Origin: an uncultured Prevotella sp.
Lineage (GTDB): Bacteria > Bacteroidota > Bacteroidia > Bacteroidales > Bacteroidaceae
Direction: 5' to 3'
Assembly: GCA_945875635.1 (NCBI GenBank)
Contig: CAMCLD010000016.1
Coordinates: forward strand, 1-45,673
DNA length: 45,673 nt
Each line of letters begins with the position of its first letter. The first letter of the stretch is position 1. Position numbers and translations under genes: made by a program. Below the pieces are notes generated by a model that did not search any database, had not been told where the DNA came from, and was given only the letters and a program-made list of their open reading frames with translations. Shown here piece by piece: positions 34,044 to 44,011 of this stretch.

Positions 34044-34080
34044 TGATCTCTCCCCCATGAGAGGCTGGGGAGAAGCTCCA
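34044..34080. repeat. C/G-rich hairpin element downstream of murF
   Basis: ATCTCTCCCCCATGAGAGGC then TGGGGAGAAG has complementary TCTCCCC/GGGGAGA arms. It resembles elements at about 22101-22132 and 36308-36345 and lies just past the murF stop codon, so it may terminate transcription. Confidence 0.55.
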
Positions 34081-34089
34081 TTTCAACAA

Positions 34090-35388
34090 CTAAAGCACAG
34101 ACGTGAGTTGAGAGAGACGCACTCCGTTGCTGCCCTTTATAAGAATATACATACCCTTAGGCTTCTGCCTTTTGACTGCCTGCAACACCTCCTCTACATT
34201 ACGGAATTTCGTGAAAGGACAGTCTGTTACGGAGAATTCCTCTCCTACAAGCCACACTGTATCGAAGGCGGCTGTTGCAAGATAGTCGGCTATACGTTGG
34301 TGTTCTGCGCTACTTGCCTCACCGAGTTCCCTCATGTCACCAAGTATCACCATCTTTCCCGGCACATCCATCATGCTGAAATTGCGGAGTGCGGCAGCCA
34401 TACTCGAAGGATTGGCATTGTAGGCATCCACCACGAGATGGTTGTCGGCAGTTGTCATAAGCTGCGACCTGTTGTTTCCAGGTATATACGATGCAAGGGC
34501 ATGGCTCACTGCATCAGGCGATACGCCGAAATGCAGGCCCACGCACGCCGCTGCAAGCATGTTGTCTATATTATAGGCACCTACAAGATGTGTCTCTACA
34601 TGATGGTCTGTCCCACCTTTCTCATGCCATGTGAATGTCAGGAAGGGTGCACATTTCCCTACATGTCCGCTTACCGTTACTTCCTTGCAGTCGGCTCCAT
34701 ATGCAACAATCTTGGAGACATGCCTTCTTTCCGCCATTTCCACGAGGTTGTCGTTTGCCGCATTAAGGAAAACCATGCCATCATGTGCGACAAGGAAGTC
34801 ATAGAGTTCTCCTTTGGTTGCCTTGACACCATCGAAGCTTCCGAATCCCTGCAGGTGCGCCATCCCCACATTGGTGATGAGTCCACAGGTAGGCTCCACA
34901 TACTCCACGAGTTTCGTGATGTCTCCCGGATGGCTTGCTCCCATCTCCACCACAGCAATGTCGTGGCTGCCGTCAAGGGTCAGCAGTGTCTTTGGAACAC
35001 CTACATCATTGTTGAAGTTACCTTGCGTGAACATCACATTGTATTTCTCAGAAAGGACGGCTGCAATCAACTCTTTTGTCGTTGTCTTGCCATTTGTACC
35101 AGTAATACCAATGACAGGAATGGCAAATTGCCTTCGGTGTTCCCTTGAAAGTTCCTTGAAAGCCACAAGCGCATCATCGACAAGGATATATCTGTCGTCG
35201 CCTTCCACGGCACAGGCAGGGTTGTCAATGACAGCATAGGCACATCCATTGGCAAGAGCCTGCGATGCGAAACGGTTTCCATCGAAGCTCTCGCCTTTCA
35301 ATGCGATGAAGATAGAGCCTTCCGGACATGTGCGCGAATCGGTAGTGACGACCGGATGCTCTCTGTATATGGAATAAAGTCTTGACAT
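34090..35388 (-). CDS. murF: UDP-N-acetylmuramoyl-tripeptide--D-alanyl-D-alanine ligase
   Basis: The 432-residue protein is a Mur ligase. GITGTNGKTTTKEL (94-107) is the ATP P-loop; SRTCPEGSIFIALKGESFDG is the UDP-MurNAc-binding N-terminal domain typical of MurF; FNNDVGVPKTLL and EMGASHPGDI are further Mur motifs, and the C-terminal domain has DAYNANPSSM. It adds D-Ala-D-Ala, made by Ddl, to UDP-MurNAc-tripeptide in the cytoplasm. It lies two bases after ddh, whose product supplies the meso-DAP of the tripeptide. Confidence 0.96.
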   Translation of the reverse strand: MSRLYSIYREHPVVTTDSRTCPEGSIFIALKGESFDGNRFASQALANGCAYAVIDNPACAVEGDDRYILVDDALVAFKELSREHRRQFAIPVIGITGTNGKTTTKELIAAVLSEKYNVMFTQGNFNNDVGVPKTLLTLDGSHDIAVVEMGASHPGDITKLVEYVEPTCGLITNVGMAHLQGFGSFDGVKATKGELYDFLVAHDGMVFLNAANDNLVEMAERRHVSKIVAYGADCKEVTVSGHVGKCAPFLTFTWHEKGGTDHHVETHLVGAYNIDNMLAAACVGLHFGVSPDAVSHALASYIPGNNRSQLMTTADNHLVVDAYNANPSSMAAALRNFSMMDVPGKMVILGDMRELGEASSAEHQRIADYLATAAFDTVWLVGEEFSVTDCPFTKFRNVEEVLQAVKRQKPKGMYILIKGSNGVRLSQLTSVL

Positions 35389-35390
35389 GA

Positions 35391-36290
35391 CTACACGAGG
35401 TGGGGTATGAGTTCTTCCCTGCTGCCTGGCAGCATATCAATGACAGGAATTTCTACCATGGTATAGCATCCAGGCTGCAATCTCATGGAAGCGCGCGCCA
35501 CATTGACCAGTACCTGTCCTGTAAGCGCAGGATTGTTAATGCTCATGTTGAACTCAAGATGCTGGTTGTGTGTCTTACCGCTAACGCCCTTGCGCACGAG
35601 GTGCACGCCATGTCCCATGTCTCTTACTTCGTCAACTGACGGCACTGCGAAGACATGTGTCTCGTCGCTTGCAAAGTAAGGGTCAGCCTTTATGGCTTTT
35701 GTCACTTCCTCAAGGCTTGCCCCATCTTCGAGTTCCACATATACCATACGTCTATGTATTCCCTCACCGAGTGGAATGGTCATTGAAAGGGCATTTCTCA
35801 CTCCCTCCTTTGAACGTACGCACACAGAATGTCCCATTGACATTCCCGGTCCGAAATTAGTGTAGCTCAATCCCTTTGGTGCCAGACTCTGCATGAGAGT
35901 TCTCACAACTGAGTCCGAACCTGGATCCCATCCTGCCGCAATAACGCTTACAGCATTATTCTCCCTGCATATAGGCATCATGTCGTTACGATAGTCAAGT
36001 ATTGCAGTATGGATGTCAAAGCTGTCAACAGTGTTGATACCCATGGGAATTATCTCCTTGGCATAGTCAGGACACGTGCGGGTGGGAGTGGCAAGTATTG
36101 CCACATCAACATCCTTTAATTCACGAATGTCACTCACTACATCATAGGCAGCAAGCTCTGCCGGTTTGTTTTCCGCACCCTGACGGCGAACTACTCCTGC
36201 GATTTCAAAATCCTCTGCGGCTTCCAGAGCCTGCAAAGTGTAATGTCCAATGTTGCCGTATCCAACGACGGCTGCTCTGATTTTCTTCAT
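35391..36290 (-). CDS. ddh: meso-diaminopimelate dehydrogenase
   Basis: The 299-residue NADP-dependent enzyme makes meso-diaminopimelate by reductive amination of tetrahydrodipicolinate, a one-step branch of lysine and cell-wall synthesis. GYGNIG (10-15) is the Rossmann loop. ATPTRTCPDYA, DSFDIH, AAGWDPGSDSVVR and GPGMSMGHSV are family signatures. Length is typical. It precedes murF by two bases, so wall-precursor synthesis is grouped. No clear promoter separates it from sprA. Confidence 0.95.
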   Translation of the reverse strand: MKKIRAAVVGYGNIGHYTLQALEAAEDFEIAGVVRRQGAENKPAELAAYDVVSDIRELKDVDVAILATPTRTCPDYAKEIIPMGINTVDSFDIHTAILDYRNDMMPICRENNAVSVIAAGWDPGSDSVVRTLMQSLAPKGLSYTNFGPGMSMGHSVCVRSKEGVRNALSMTIPLGEGIHRRMVYVELEDGASLEEVTKAIKADPYFASDETHVFAVPSVDEVRDMGHGVHLVRKGVSGKTHNQHLEFNMSINNPALTGQVLVNVARASMRLQPGCYTMVEIPVIDMLPGSREELIPHLV

Positions 36291-36307
36291 AAATGATTTT
36301 TTCTTAG

Positions 36308-36384
36308 AAGGGTCACCCCTCCCTGGGGAGGGAGATTGGTCACCTTAACTTATAAACTTTTTAAACTTTTAAACTCTTAAACCT
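36308..36384. repeat. C/G-rich hairpin element and AAACTTTTAAAC tract between sprA and ddh
   Basis: CCCTCCCTGGGGAGGG at about 36327-36342 can fold on itself and is framed by GGTCACC words. Then comes a T/A-rich ACTTTTTAAAC tract to the sprA stop codon. Confidence 0.6.
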
Positions 36385-39300
36385 TTATCTTGTTAGCGAC
36401 ATTTTCAGATTCAGTCCGAAGTCATGCGTGGTTGTAGGATAACTACTTGACGAAAGCAGCGGCGTGTTAGTCTGCATGTCATAATAGAAGCTCAATGTGA
36501 TAAGCCTGCTAAGGGTGTAGTCAGCCGTAAAGGCAAACTTGAATGCCGTGTTTCCATTGCTTGCCGTACTCGTAAGGCTTGCGATGTCACGGGTTATGGA
36601 AGCCTGTTTCCTGTATGACAGGTCAAGTCTCAGGTTAAGGTCGTTGTTGAATCCCTTGCTGTTGTTCTTCGATGTTGACTTATTCTGGTTATTGCTATCG
36701 GCATCATTCGTCTTCTTGCCCTTCACCTTTCTATGTCCTGCACCTCCGAAAAGGCTGAAGTTGTTAATTTTGTAGCCCATTCCTATTACCCAGTCCTTGC
36801 TTATTGCCTCATTCACCTGTATGCTTGTCATGGACAGTGAGAGGTTGCGTGTTGACCTGTACTCCACTTTGGCAGTAAGATTATTATGTAGGGTAACATC
36901 CACTCCTAACAGTGGTGAGAAAGCCTCGTTGATTGACACCTGAGAAATGTTGTACATGGAGCTTGGTGTAGGCATTCCTGAAACGGCATCCGTTATGAAT
37001 CCCAGTCCATCACGGTATTCCTCCCATGTACTATAGCTCTGGTATGCACCCACGGCATAGATGCTCTTATAGGAGTGGTTGATGTTCACGCTTTTGAACA
37101 AGTCTCTGAACCATGGCAGCTGTGACAATCCGCTATACCTTACGGTCCAGTTTGGCAACAAGCTTGACAGTTTAGGGAAGATGTCAAGACTGCTTCCGCC
37201 CATGGAAGTATAGGCATTAAGGAATGCCGGAATCATTACATCCGCACCATACATGTTGACAGGAGATGTGGCAGCGTCATACTGAGAACCGTCTGGCATC
37301 CTTGCTCCTGCATATCTATTCTCCACCTTCTGCCTGAAGTTCTCCAGAGAGTTCACGAACTTGTCGAATGTCTTGCTCTTATAGCCGTTTGTTGCGTCTC
37401 CCATACTTTCGAAAGCCGAGCCAATGGATATCGTCGTCATAGTGAATGTTCCGCTCTGTGTGGTTGGCGAGCCTTCATACATATACTGTATGCTTTTTGA
37501 TACAGTCTCTGTGCGAGAGGCATTGAGGTCTATCTTAAGATTCTTGACTGGTTCCAGTGTCGTTCTAATCTGCAAGTCTTTTGTCCTGCTCGTAGCAGCC
37601 GGTGTAGCCACGCTGTCATTGGCGAGGAGCCATCCCCTTTCCATAGCCTTGTCAATATACGAGTCATCGATTGCACCAAATGCGAAGTCAAGACCTGGCG
37701 AGAGAGTGCCGAGTCCCCTTGTCTGTCCGAATGCATCGCCAATGGTAGGCATGAATCCAGGCAGGGACATGGAATACTGGTCTCTATATGAAACGCTCAC
37801 ACTTCGCACCATCATCATCACCCTCGCTATGCACTGTGCAGTCTTGTACCATCCCTTGTTCTCAAGCGGCTCCTTGGGTGTAACGGTAAGTTTCATCTTT
37901 ATAGATGAGTCTGTCTTGTTGAACAGCTTAATCTTATTGTCATCGACTTTCTTCCATTTCACATCTATCGTCTTCCCATCAGCAGACTTTGCGTTTACAA
38001 TAATGCGTTTTGTCTTCTTTCCATGGGATATCACGATGGCTGTATCAGCCGCTATGGTTATCTCCTTCTCGAAACTCTTTTTGTTCTTAGGCAGTTCCTT
38101 CCGTTTCTTGCCATTTTCTTTATCTTTCTCCCCTTCCTTGTCTTTCTTTTCCTTTGGAATATTCTTGTTCGTCTTTGTATTCTTCTTGACTGGGGTTACA
38201 GCCCTCTTGTTGAATCTGTCGTTCGTCTTCTTAAGGAATGGAATCTGCCCATATAGTTTCTCGAGGTTCAGTGTTCCATTGATATTCAGTGCACGATTGG
38301 TGCTAATGGTATTGCCAAGCGATGTACCATCCTCAAGACTCGTACCCCTTACCCAAGAGTAAGTGGAGTTGTAGCTTGCATCAGCGTTTATCCAGTTGAA
38401 TATTGGAATGAGATTAAGCGGCAACTGATATGACGCAGTGAACGTCTGGTTGTAGTCAAGCGGTGTTCCTAAATTCTTTATACTTGTCCACACAGAATCC
38501 TTCCATGCCTGATACTGGTCAGGATAGAGGTCTTTGTTTACAGGGGTATATGGCTCTTCTATCTCTGCGTGGGTGGCACTCTGGAAGTTCATGTGCAGAT
38601 TTTTCGTGAAGTCCCACCTAATGGAGAAATCCCTGTTCCACAGGAACTGCTCGTTGAATGTCAGCGGCAGTTGGTTGCCCTCCAGCGATTCCATGTCCCT
38701 CTCCTGCAGCTCATAGTAGTTTCTTGTTATCTCCGTATTGAAGCTTACATTTTGCGGCAGCCAGTTCAGTCCGAATTTCTTAAGAATATCATACCATTTC
38801 GACTTGCTTTTAATCATCTTCTTGAATGGTTCCCATGCCTTATACACCGGAGTCCACGAATAGTTCATGGAACCTCTCCACTGGTCTTCCTTTTCATATA
38901 CAGTGGTCTCACCAGAAGTATGTCTGTGTGAGTGGCTATAGGAGAACGAGAAGTTGGCAGGGTCGTACGGCATAGGATGACGTTTCGTCTGTATTCCGAC
39001 CCTCACATTCGACAATGAGAAGTTGGTAGTCTTTGTTTTCGTCACGGCGATGGATTCGATGGAGTCTCTCTCATGGCTGTCCATGGCATCAAGAGCATCG
39101 TCAAGTTCCATGTCCGTGTCCAAAGGATTATACTTCGGGCGGTGTTCCTCCTGGCTTACGCTATAATATAATGGTGCGCTTACCTTCGCCTTGTCTGGGA
39201 AGAATTTACCCAGTTCCAGATTCGTAGTCGCAGTATAGCTGCTATAGTTTTCCTGTGAGCGCTGTGCCACTCCATCCTCAAGACCTCCGAAGCCATCGGT

Positions 39301-42300
39301 CATATACTTACCTTGCAGGTTGACGGTTCCGAAATCAGAGAGTTGCATGTTCAGCGTTCCCTGTGCCGCCCATCCTCCTTCATTGTTGAACTCCAGCAAG
39401 CGCAGTTCGTTGATCCAAATTTCGCCGCTTTTCTCATCACCTGAAAGATTGCGCACTCCCACTATCATTGTCTTCACCTCTCCAAGTGTAGGATTACCCA
39501 TGATGCTAATCCTGTTTGCCGGATGGTCCTCATCGTAAATGCTGAAGAGAGTATTGTAGCTTGCCGTTCCCATTGTCTTGGCTGTGTTGCGCTGTTTCTT
39601 GATAGAGGTGAAGAGTGAGAGTGGGATGTTGAGCATATTGTCCTCCGGCCATACTATTTCGCACTCCTGCGAGCTGTATCGGTTGTATTTGCCTGGAGGC
39701 GTAAGCTTTAGAGGAATTTCATACTCATAGAAATTATTCTTGTAGTCACTACCAAGGCGTATGAAAACCGCCAGTTGATTGTCGGCAAGTCCGGTTGTGT
39801 TCTGTTCAAGTGCATTGGCATGAACGAACATCTGCAGACGCTTGTATTGCCTGAGGTCAAGAGTGGTGTTCTTGTAAACAGCCTTTGACTCACCGTTTCC
39901 AAGGTTTGTCACCGTGAGTGCGAGTGACTGCTCATTGCCTTCAACGAGCTGTGGCTGCGTTGGGTCTTGTGGTCTCTCAATACCTGGCGGCATGGTATAG
40001 TTGACAGGGGTCTTGTCACTGTTCTCCTCAAGGCTCACTGCACTTACCGCCATCTTTCCGGATGTAGAAACAGAGTTTGTAAGATTCTGTTCATAGATAC
40101 GCCATTCACCCCTTACAAGGTCGAACGTACCAAATCTCAACACTATGGGTTTCTCGAAATTTGTAAGGAACATACGCATGAACCTCACACTTGTGAAATC
40201 AGAAATAGACCCCACCTTCTCCTCATAATCGTCAAGCGGTATTCTGAACTGATACCATGTGGCGTGTCCCTGTTCTCCATTCCTGAGTTTTGGAGATGTC
40301 TCCCGTTTGTCAACAATATAGTTTTTTCCAACTACCATGTCTTCCGGTCGTATTGACACATGGTACTGGAAGTATTTCTCATACTCGTTGAGAGTATAGT
40401 CTTGATTTATATCCTCGACATCAGGAGAGTTCTTGTATGAAGTATCATAGTTTTCCTCTCGCATGTCCTCGTCTGGAGAGTTGCCCTGTGGATTGTTTAT
40501 TCTCTTATATCGCTGATGGATAGATGCCTGTATCTGGTCGAAATCCCTGCCACGGAAATAATGGTAGTCGTCATTTGCCGGGTCAGCCCATATAGAATCA
40601 AATACAGCTTGGTCAACCTTACCCTGAATTTGTGTAAGGAAGTCCTGATATGTCTGGAATTGCTGTTCCTGTTCGTTTGTAAGACCGTTGTAACCTACAT
40701 CCTGAAGGCTTCTGCTCCCCTTGGTTGTTGCAAAAGCGTATGTCACGGTAGTCTGTGTGGGGATTCTTCCCCATTGTGTTGTCGTCCAGCTCTGTGAGCC
40801 ATCTACCGGCATTCCGCTTTCATAGAATTTCTTGCCGTCCCGGAGTATGTCCTCGCTCACTTCGCCAAGATTGATGTAGAAGTCACCACCATAACGGGAG
40901 GCATCAGGCTCTGAACTGGAGTAGATGAAAGGGTCAAGCATCCAGAACTCAATATATTCTATGTTTGCCGTCTCGAAGTCATTAGTGTCAATCTTTCTCA
41001 TCATACCACCCCATGTGCGTTTGGGGTTGGTGAGATGTCCCTTGAAATCAAGGTCTGAATTGAAATTATACGGTCCTCGCTCCCCTGGATAGTAAGCAAG
41101 GTTAAGTACAGACAGTGTGGATGTAGCACCGTTATAGCTGCTTTGGTTCCTGTTAGGGAACAGCTCGTTTACATACACCTCCCTTACATAGTAATTACTC
41201 AGCTGTTCAAGGTCGCTCTTTATATGGCTTGGTGTCAGGGAAGAGGACCTTCTTGTAAAGAGAGGGTCAATGGTGTACCATGCAAGAAGCGACCTGTTGA
41301 ACCCGCTTGACAGTGTGGTCTTGTCTGAGGATTCTGGGAACATTGATGGCACGCTTGATATTATCCATGAAGTGGGAGTGCTGACATCAATTGTGTTCTT
41401 GGCATTCTCGAAATCGTCAAGATAGGAAGCATTATCCTGTGTGCCATGGCTCTGCCCTGCAATAAGTTGTGCGAATTCAGCAGACAGAGTGATGTTCGAC
41501 GGTTGCGTTACATGCAGGAACGGTATCTTGTCAAGCACATTGGTAAGCCATTGGCTCTCCTTGTGCCAGTTCATGTTCAGTCCCCATAATGTGTTGTTGA
41601 GAGGTTCATTACCCATCGACACTTTGGTGGTGAGAGCCTGCTCAGACAGATGCTGGAATGTACCTCCCAACTGGAAATCCTTGGAGAAATCATATTCCCA
41701 GTTAAGACCAACCATCGTTTTCCTCGACTGGGAATAGTCGGTATTGCTCTCCAATGACACATTCACAGATGTTCCGGCATCTATGATACTCTGATTGAGA
41801 ATCGTCACCTCTCCCGCGCTGTAGTCAACAGAGTAGTCAGAGCCTTCCGTCAAGGTCATACCTCCTGCCGTCACCACCACAGAACCCTGCGGAACGTTAT
41901 AGGCTCCAAGAGAAATGACATTCGCAACAGTGCCCTTGAACTGTCCTATGAGCATATACTTGTCTTTCTCTGCTATCTGCTTGGCTATTGTTTTCGTTGA
42001 GTCATATAGTTCCGTGAAAGCATAGCTCTCCACTTTCTCTGCCGGCACGCCCTTCCCGAGGAGGTAGTCTCTCAGATAGGTTCCGAATGGCTCTGCCGCT
42101 GGGAAGAACACTCTTCCGTTGCTGACAGTATATCCTTCCACATAGTCGAAGTATCCGTTGGGATTGGTGCGGTTGTTGTTGTCAAGACGGTCAGCTCCCA
42201 ACACCTTTATGATGGTCTGATCTTTGACCTGCGGTTCTGGTATATACGAAAGGTAAACGCCCGTAGTGTCACTCTGGTACTTAACGTCGAGGCGAAACTT

Positions 42301-43956
42301 CTCCTTCTCCACGTTTGATGCCAGATAATACACATTCTTCATCATGAGGTCCCAGTTTCCCTGTCTCGGATTGTTGCTTGTGTTCTTAAGGGCTTTAACT
42401 ACGAGCGTACTGTTGGCATTTGTCACATCGCTGGCAAACTCACCCACCTGGTAAGTCACGCCACCATAAGTGTATTCGTAAGCTATGGCAAGTACTTGGT
42501 CTGTCTGCAAGGCAAGATTCTTCAACGACACATATCCCAGGGCTTGGTTGATGGTATATTCAGAGCTTGTAAGCAGACGTGCGTTTGCCACCTTCTCAAA
42601 ATCCACTCCACCCACGAGTCCCATTCCTTCCAGTGCGGTGCTTGCCTGGTCAATATCTCTGACAGAAGCATTTGAGCTGACTGTGGAATATTCGCTGTTA
42701 GCCTGATTGGAGGGAACCAATGCCCCACCGCCTCCCCACAAATCAGGTCGGCTTACCTTGACATTCTCTCCAAGGTCGGTAAGTGCTATGATATTTCTGG
42801 TGTTGGTAGTCGTTCCCGACTTGTTGGTAACCCAAATCTCCACACGGTTGATTGTAACTCCCGTGGTAAGATTAGGGAGAGTGCGCATAGAGGCATCATA
42901 TCTGTTTCTGAAATATTGGGAGAGGAAGAAGTGGCGGTTCTCCTCATAGTCTGCTACATCTATTTCAAATGGTGTAAGCTGTACACCTCCCTTGGATGAC
43001 ACGCTCTTGCTTGACGACTTCTTCTGCGATATGGCAGTCTGTAGTTTCAACTTTCCGAACTGCATGTCTGTACGCAGTCCAAACAGGGAAGAAGCCCCTC
43101 GTACAAGAGAGTTGTTTGAAGGGAAAGAAATGTTTCCTCCTTCTACAAGTTTTATTATCTCGTCCTCTTTACCCTCGTATTTCAATTTCAAATCCTGAGC
43201 ATCATAGTCAAAGGTGGCGTCTGTATTGTAATTAAGGTTCATATTAACCTTATCGCCCACCTTGCCGTTGACATTTAGGTTTATCTTCTCATCGAAATTA
43301 AGAGTAGTGGTTTTACGGTTACGTATAGGAAGAGCAGGATTGTCAATCTTGTTAAGTGTTGCTCCAAACTTAAGCTCGGCTGTTCCCTGTGTCTTGATAC
43401 GCACGCCACCAGGACCAAAAATCTTCTCTGCCGGACCAAGGTCGAAATGCATGTCTGTGAAATCGAATTTCTCCTTACCCTTATTCTGCAATATCTCCTG
43501 ATTCTTGCTCCTGTAATAATCTCCAAAACTTTTCTTTTCACTCCATGCCCTATACTCTTCCGGAGTCATCATTATAGGAGCGTTTACATATGTCCCGCCT
43601 ATCTTGTAACCTATTACATATCTGTCGAGTGTATCGTTATATTCTATCACCTGCTTGAGGTTGTCAGGTCTCTGCAAATCATAAGAGCCCTGATTAAGGT
43701 CTTCAAAAGTCGTAGGGTATGTTGGCTGTACCTTCCATCTTGGGTGGAGCAAAGAATCCGGTATCTCCTCCTCGTCTATCTCTACATCGGGAATATCCAC
43801 TGTCTTTTTAGACTTAACAGTATCTGGTGGTGACATTGGACGTTCCTTCTCCCCTGACTGTCCAGGCTGTACAAACGCGCCCCATCCATGACCTGCCATG
43901 CCTACGACACAGCATCCCACGAATATCAGGAATATCACAGTCAGTTTCTTATTCAT
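36385..43956 (-). CDS. sprA: SprA, outer-membrane translocon of the type IX secretion system
   Basis: The 2523-residue protein starts with a signal peptide (MNKKLTVIFLIFVGCCVVGM). A TTG one codon earlier is possible but unnecessary. The N-terminal repeat region includes GKVGDKVNMNLNYNTDATFD, DEIIKLVEGGNISFPSN and GLRTDMQFGKLKL, the hallmark SprA/Sov motifs, and similar blocks recur. The length fits the known 36-strand barrel that exports type IX substrates across the outer membrane. A very Lys-rich segment (about residues 1918-1960) is unusual. ruvA lies immediately upstream, an order I recall from other Bacteroidetes. Two candidate substrates are encoded in the window. Confidence 0.96.
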   Translation of the reverse strand: MNKKLTVIFLIFVGCCVVGMAGHGWGAFVQPGQSGEKERPMSPPDTVKSKKTVDIPDVEIDEEEIPDSLLHPRWKVQPTYPTTFEDLNQGSYDLQRPDNLKQVIEYNDTLDRYVIGYKIGGTYVNAPIMMTPEEYRAWSEKKSFGDYYRSKNQEILQNKGKEKFDFTDMHFDLGPAEKIFGPGGVRIKTQGTAELKFGATLNKIDNPALPIRNRKTTTLNFDEKINLNVNGKVGDKVNMNLNYNTDATFDYDAQDLKLKYEGKEDEIIKLVEGGNISFPSNNSLVRGASSLFGLRTDMQFGKLKLQTAISQKKSSSKSVSSKGGVQLTPFEIDVADYEENRHFFLSQYFRNRYDASMRTLPNLTTGVTINRVEIWVTNKSGTTTNTRNIIALTDLGENVKVSRPDLWGGGGALVPSNQANSEYSTVSSNASVRDIDQASTALEGMGLVGGVDFEKVANARLLTSSEYTINQALGYVSLKNLALQTDQVLAIAYEYTYGGVTYQVGEFASDVTNANSTLVVKALKNTSNNPRQGNWDLMMKNVYYLASNVEKEKFRLDVKYQSDTTGVYLSYIPEPQVKDQTIIKVLGADRLDNNNRTNPNGYFDYVEGYTVSNGRVFFPAAEPFGTYLRDYLLGKGVPAEKVESYAFTELYDSTKTIAKQIAEKDKYMLIGQFKGTVANVISLGAYNVPQGSVVVTAGGMTLTEGSDYSVDYSAGEVTILNQSIIDAGTSVNVSLESNTDYSQSRKTMVGLNWEYDFSKDFQLGGTFQHLSEQALTTKVSMGNEPLNNTLWGLNMNWHKESQWLTNVLDKIPFLHVTQPSNITLSAEFAQLIAGQSHGTQDNASYLDDFENAKNTIDVSTPTSWIISSVPSMFPESSDKTTLSSGFNRSLLAWYTIDPLFTRRSSSLTPSHIKSDLEQLSNYYVREVYVNELFPNRNQSSYNGATSTLSVLNLAYYPGERGPYNFNSDLDFKGHLTNPKRTWGGMMRKIDTNDFETANIEYIEFWMLDPFIYSSSEPDASRYGGDFYINLGEVSEDILRDGKKFYESGMPVDGSQSWTTTQWGRIPTQTTVTYAFATTKGSRSLQDVGYNGLTNEQEQQFQTYQDFLTQIQGKVDQAVFDSIWADPANDDYHYFRGRDFDQIQASIHQRYKRINNPQGNSPDEDMREENYDTSYKNSPDVEDINQDYTLNEYEKYFQYHVSIRPEDMVVGKNYIVDKRETSPKLRNGEQGHATWYQFRIPLDDYEEKVGSISDFTSVRFMRMFLTNFEKPIVLRFGTFDLVRGEWRIYEQNLTNSVSTSGKMAVSAVSLEENSDKTPVNYTMPPGIERPQDPTQPQLVEGNEQSLALTVTNLGNGESKAVYKNTTLDLRQYKRLQMFVHANALEQNTTGLADNQLAVFIRLGSDYKNNFYEYEIPLKLTPPGKYNRYSSQECEIVWPEDNMLNIPLSLFTSIKKQRNTAKTMGTASYNTLFSIYDEDHPANRISIMGNPTLGEVKTMIVGVRNLSGDEKSGEIWINELRLLEFNNEGGWAAQGTLNMQLSDFGTVNLQGKYMTDGFGGLEDGVAQRSQENYSSYTATTNLELGKFFPDKAKVSAPLYYSVSQEEHRPKYNPLDTDMELDDALDAMDSHERDSIESIAVTKTKTTNFSLSNVRVGIQTKRHPMPYDPANFSFSYSHSHRHTSGETTVYEKEDQWRGSMNYSWTPVYKAWEPFKKMIKSKSKWYDILKKFGLNWLPQNVSFNTEITRNYYELQERDMESLEGNQLPLTFNEQFLWNRDFSIRWDFTKNLHMNFQSATHAEIEEPYTPVNKDLYPDQYQAWKDSVWTSIKNLGTPLDYNQTFTASYQLPLNLIPIFNWINADASYNSTYSWVRGTSLEDGTSLGNTISTNRALNINGTLNLEKLYGQIPFLKKTNDRFNKRAVTPVKKNTKTNKNIPKEKKDKEGEKDKENGKKRKELPKNKKSFEKEITIAADTAIVISHGKKTKRIIVNAKSADGKTIDVKWKKVDDNKIKLFNKTDSSIKMKLTVTPKEPLENKGWYKTAQCIARVMMMVRSVSVSYRDQYSMSLPGFMPTIGDAFGQTRGLGTLSPGLDFAFGAIDDSYIDKAMERGWLLANDSVATPAATSRTKDLQIRTTLEPVKNLKIDLNASRTETVSKSIQYMYEGSPTTQSGTFTMTTISIGSAFESMGDATNGYKSKTFDKFVNSLENFRQKVENRYAGARMPDGSQYDAATSPVNMYGADVMIPAFLNAYTSMGGSSLDIFPKLSSLLPNWTVRYSGLSQLPWFRDLFKSVNINHSYKSIYAVGAYQSYSTWEEYRDGLGFITDAVSGMPTPSSMYNISQVSINEAFSPLLGVDVTLHNNLTAKVEYRSTRNLSLSMTSIQVNEAISKDWVIGMGYKINNFSLFGGAGHRKVKGKKTNDADSNNQNKSTSKNNSKGFNNDLNLRLDLSYRKQASITRDIASLTSTASNGNTAFKFAFTADYTLSRLITLSFYYDMQTNTPLLSSSSYPTTTHDFGLNLKMSLTR

Positions 43957-44011
43957 CAAGGAGAATTCTTATTTTCAGTCAACTAATATGAGCTTGTATT
44001 GTCGCCTATCG

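Noticed and set aside
34057..35148. 363-codon open frame on the plus strand
   Set aside because: It is antisense to murF, whose motifs are clear; the translation is His/Cys-rich without family features.
37424..38362. 312-codon open frame on the plus strand, hydrophobic in parts
   Set aside because: Antisense to sprA; the hydrophobic and Phe-rich stretches are the complement of the Lys-rich codons.
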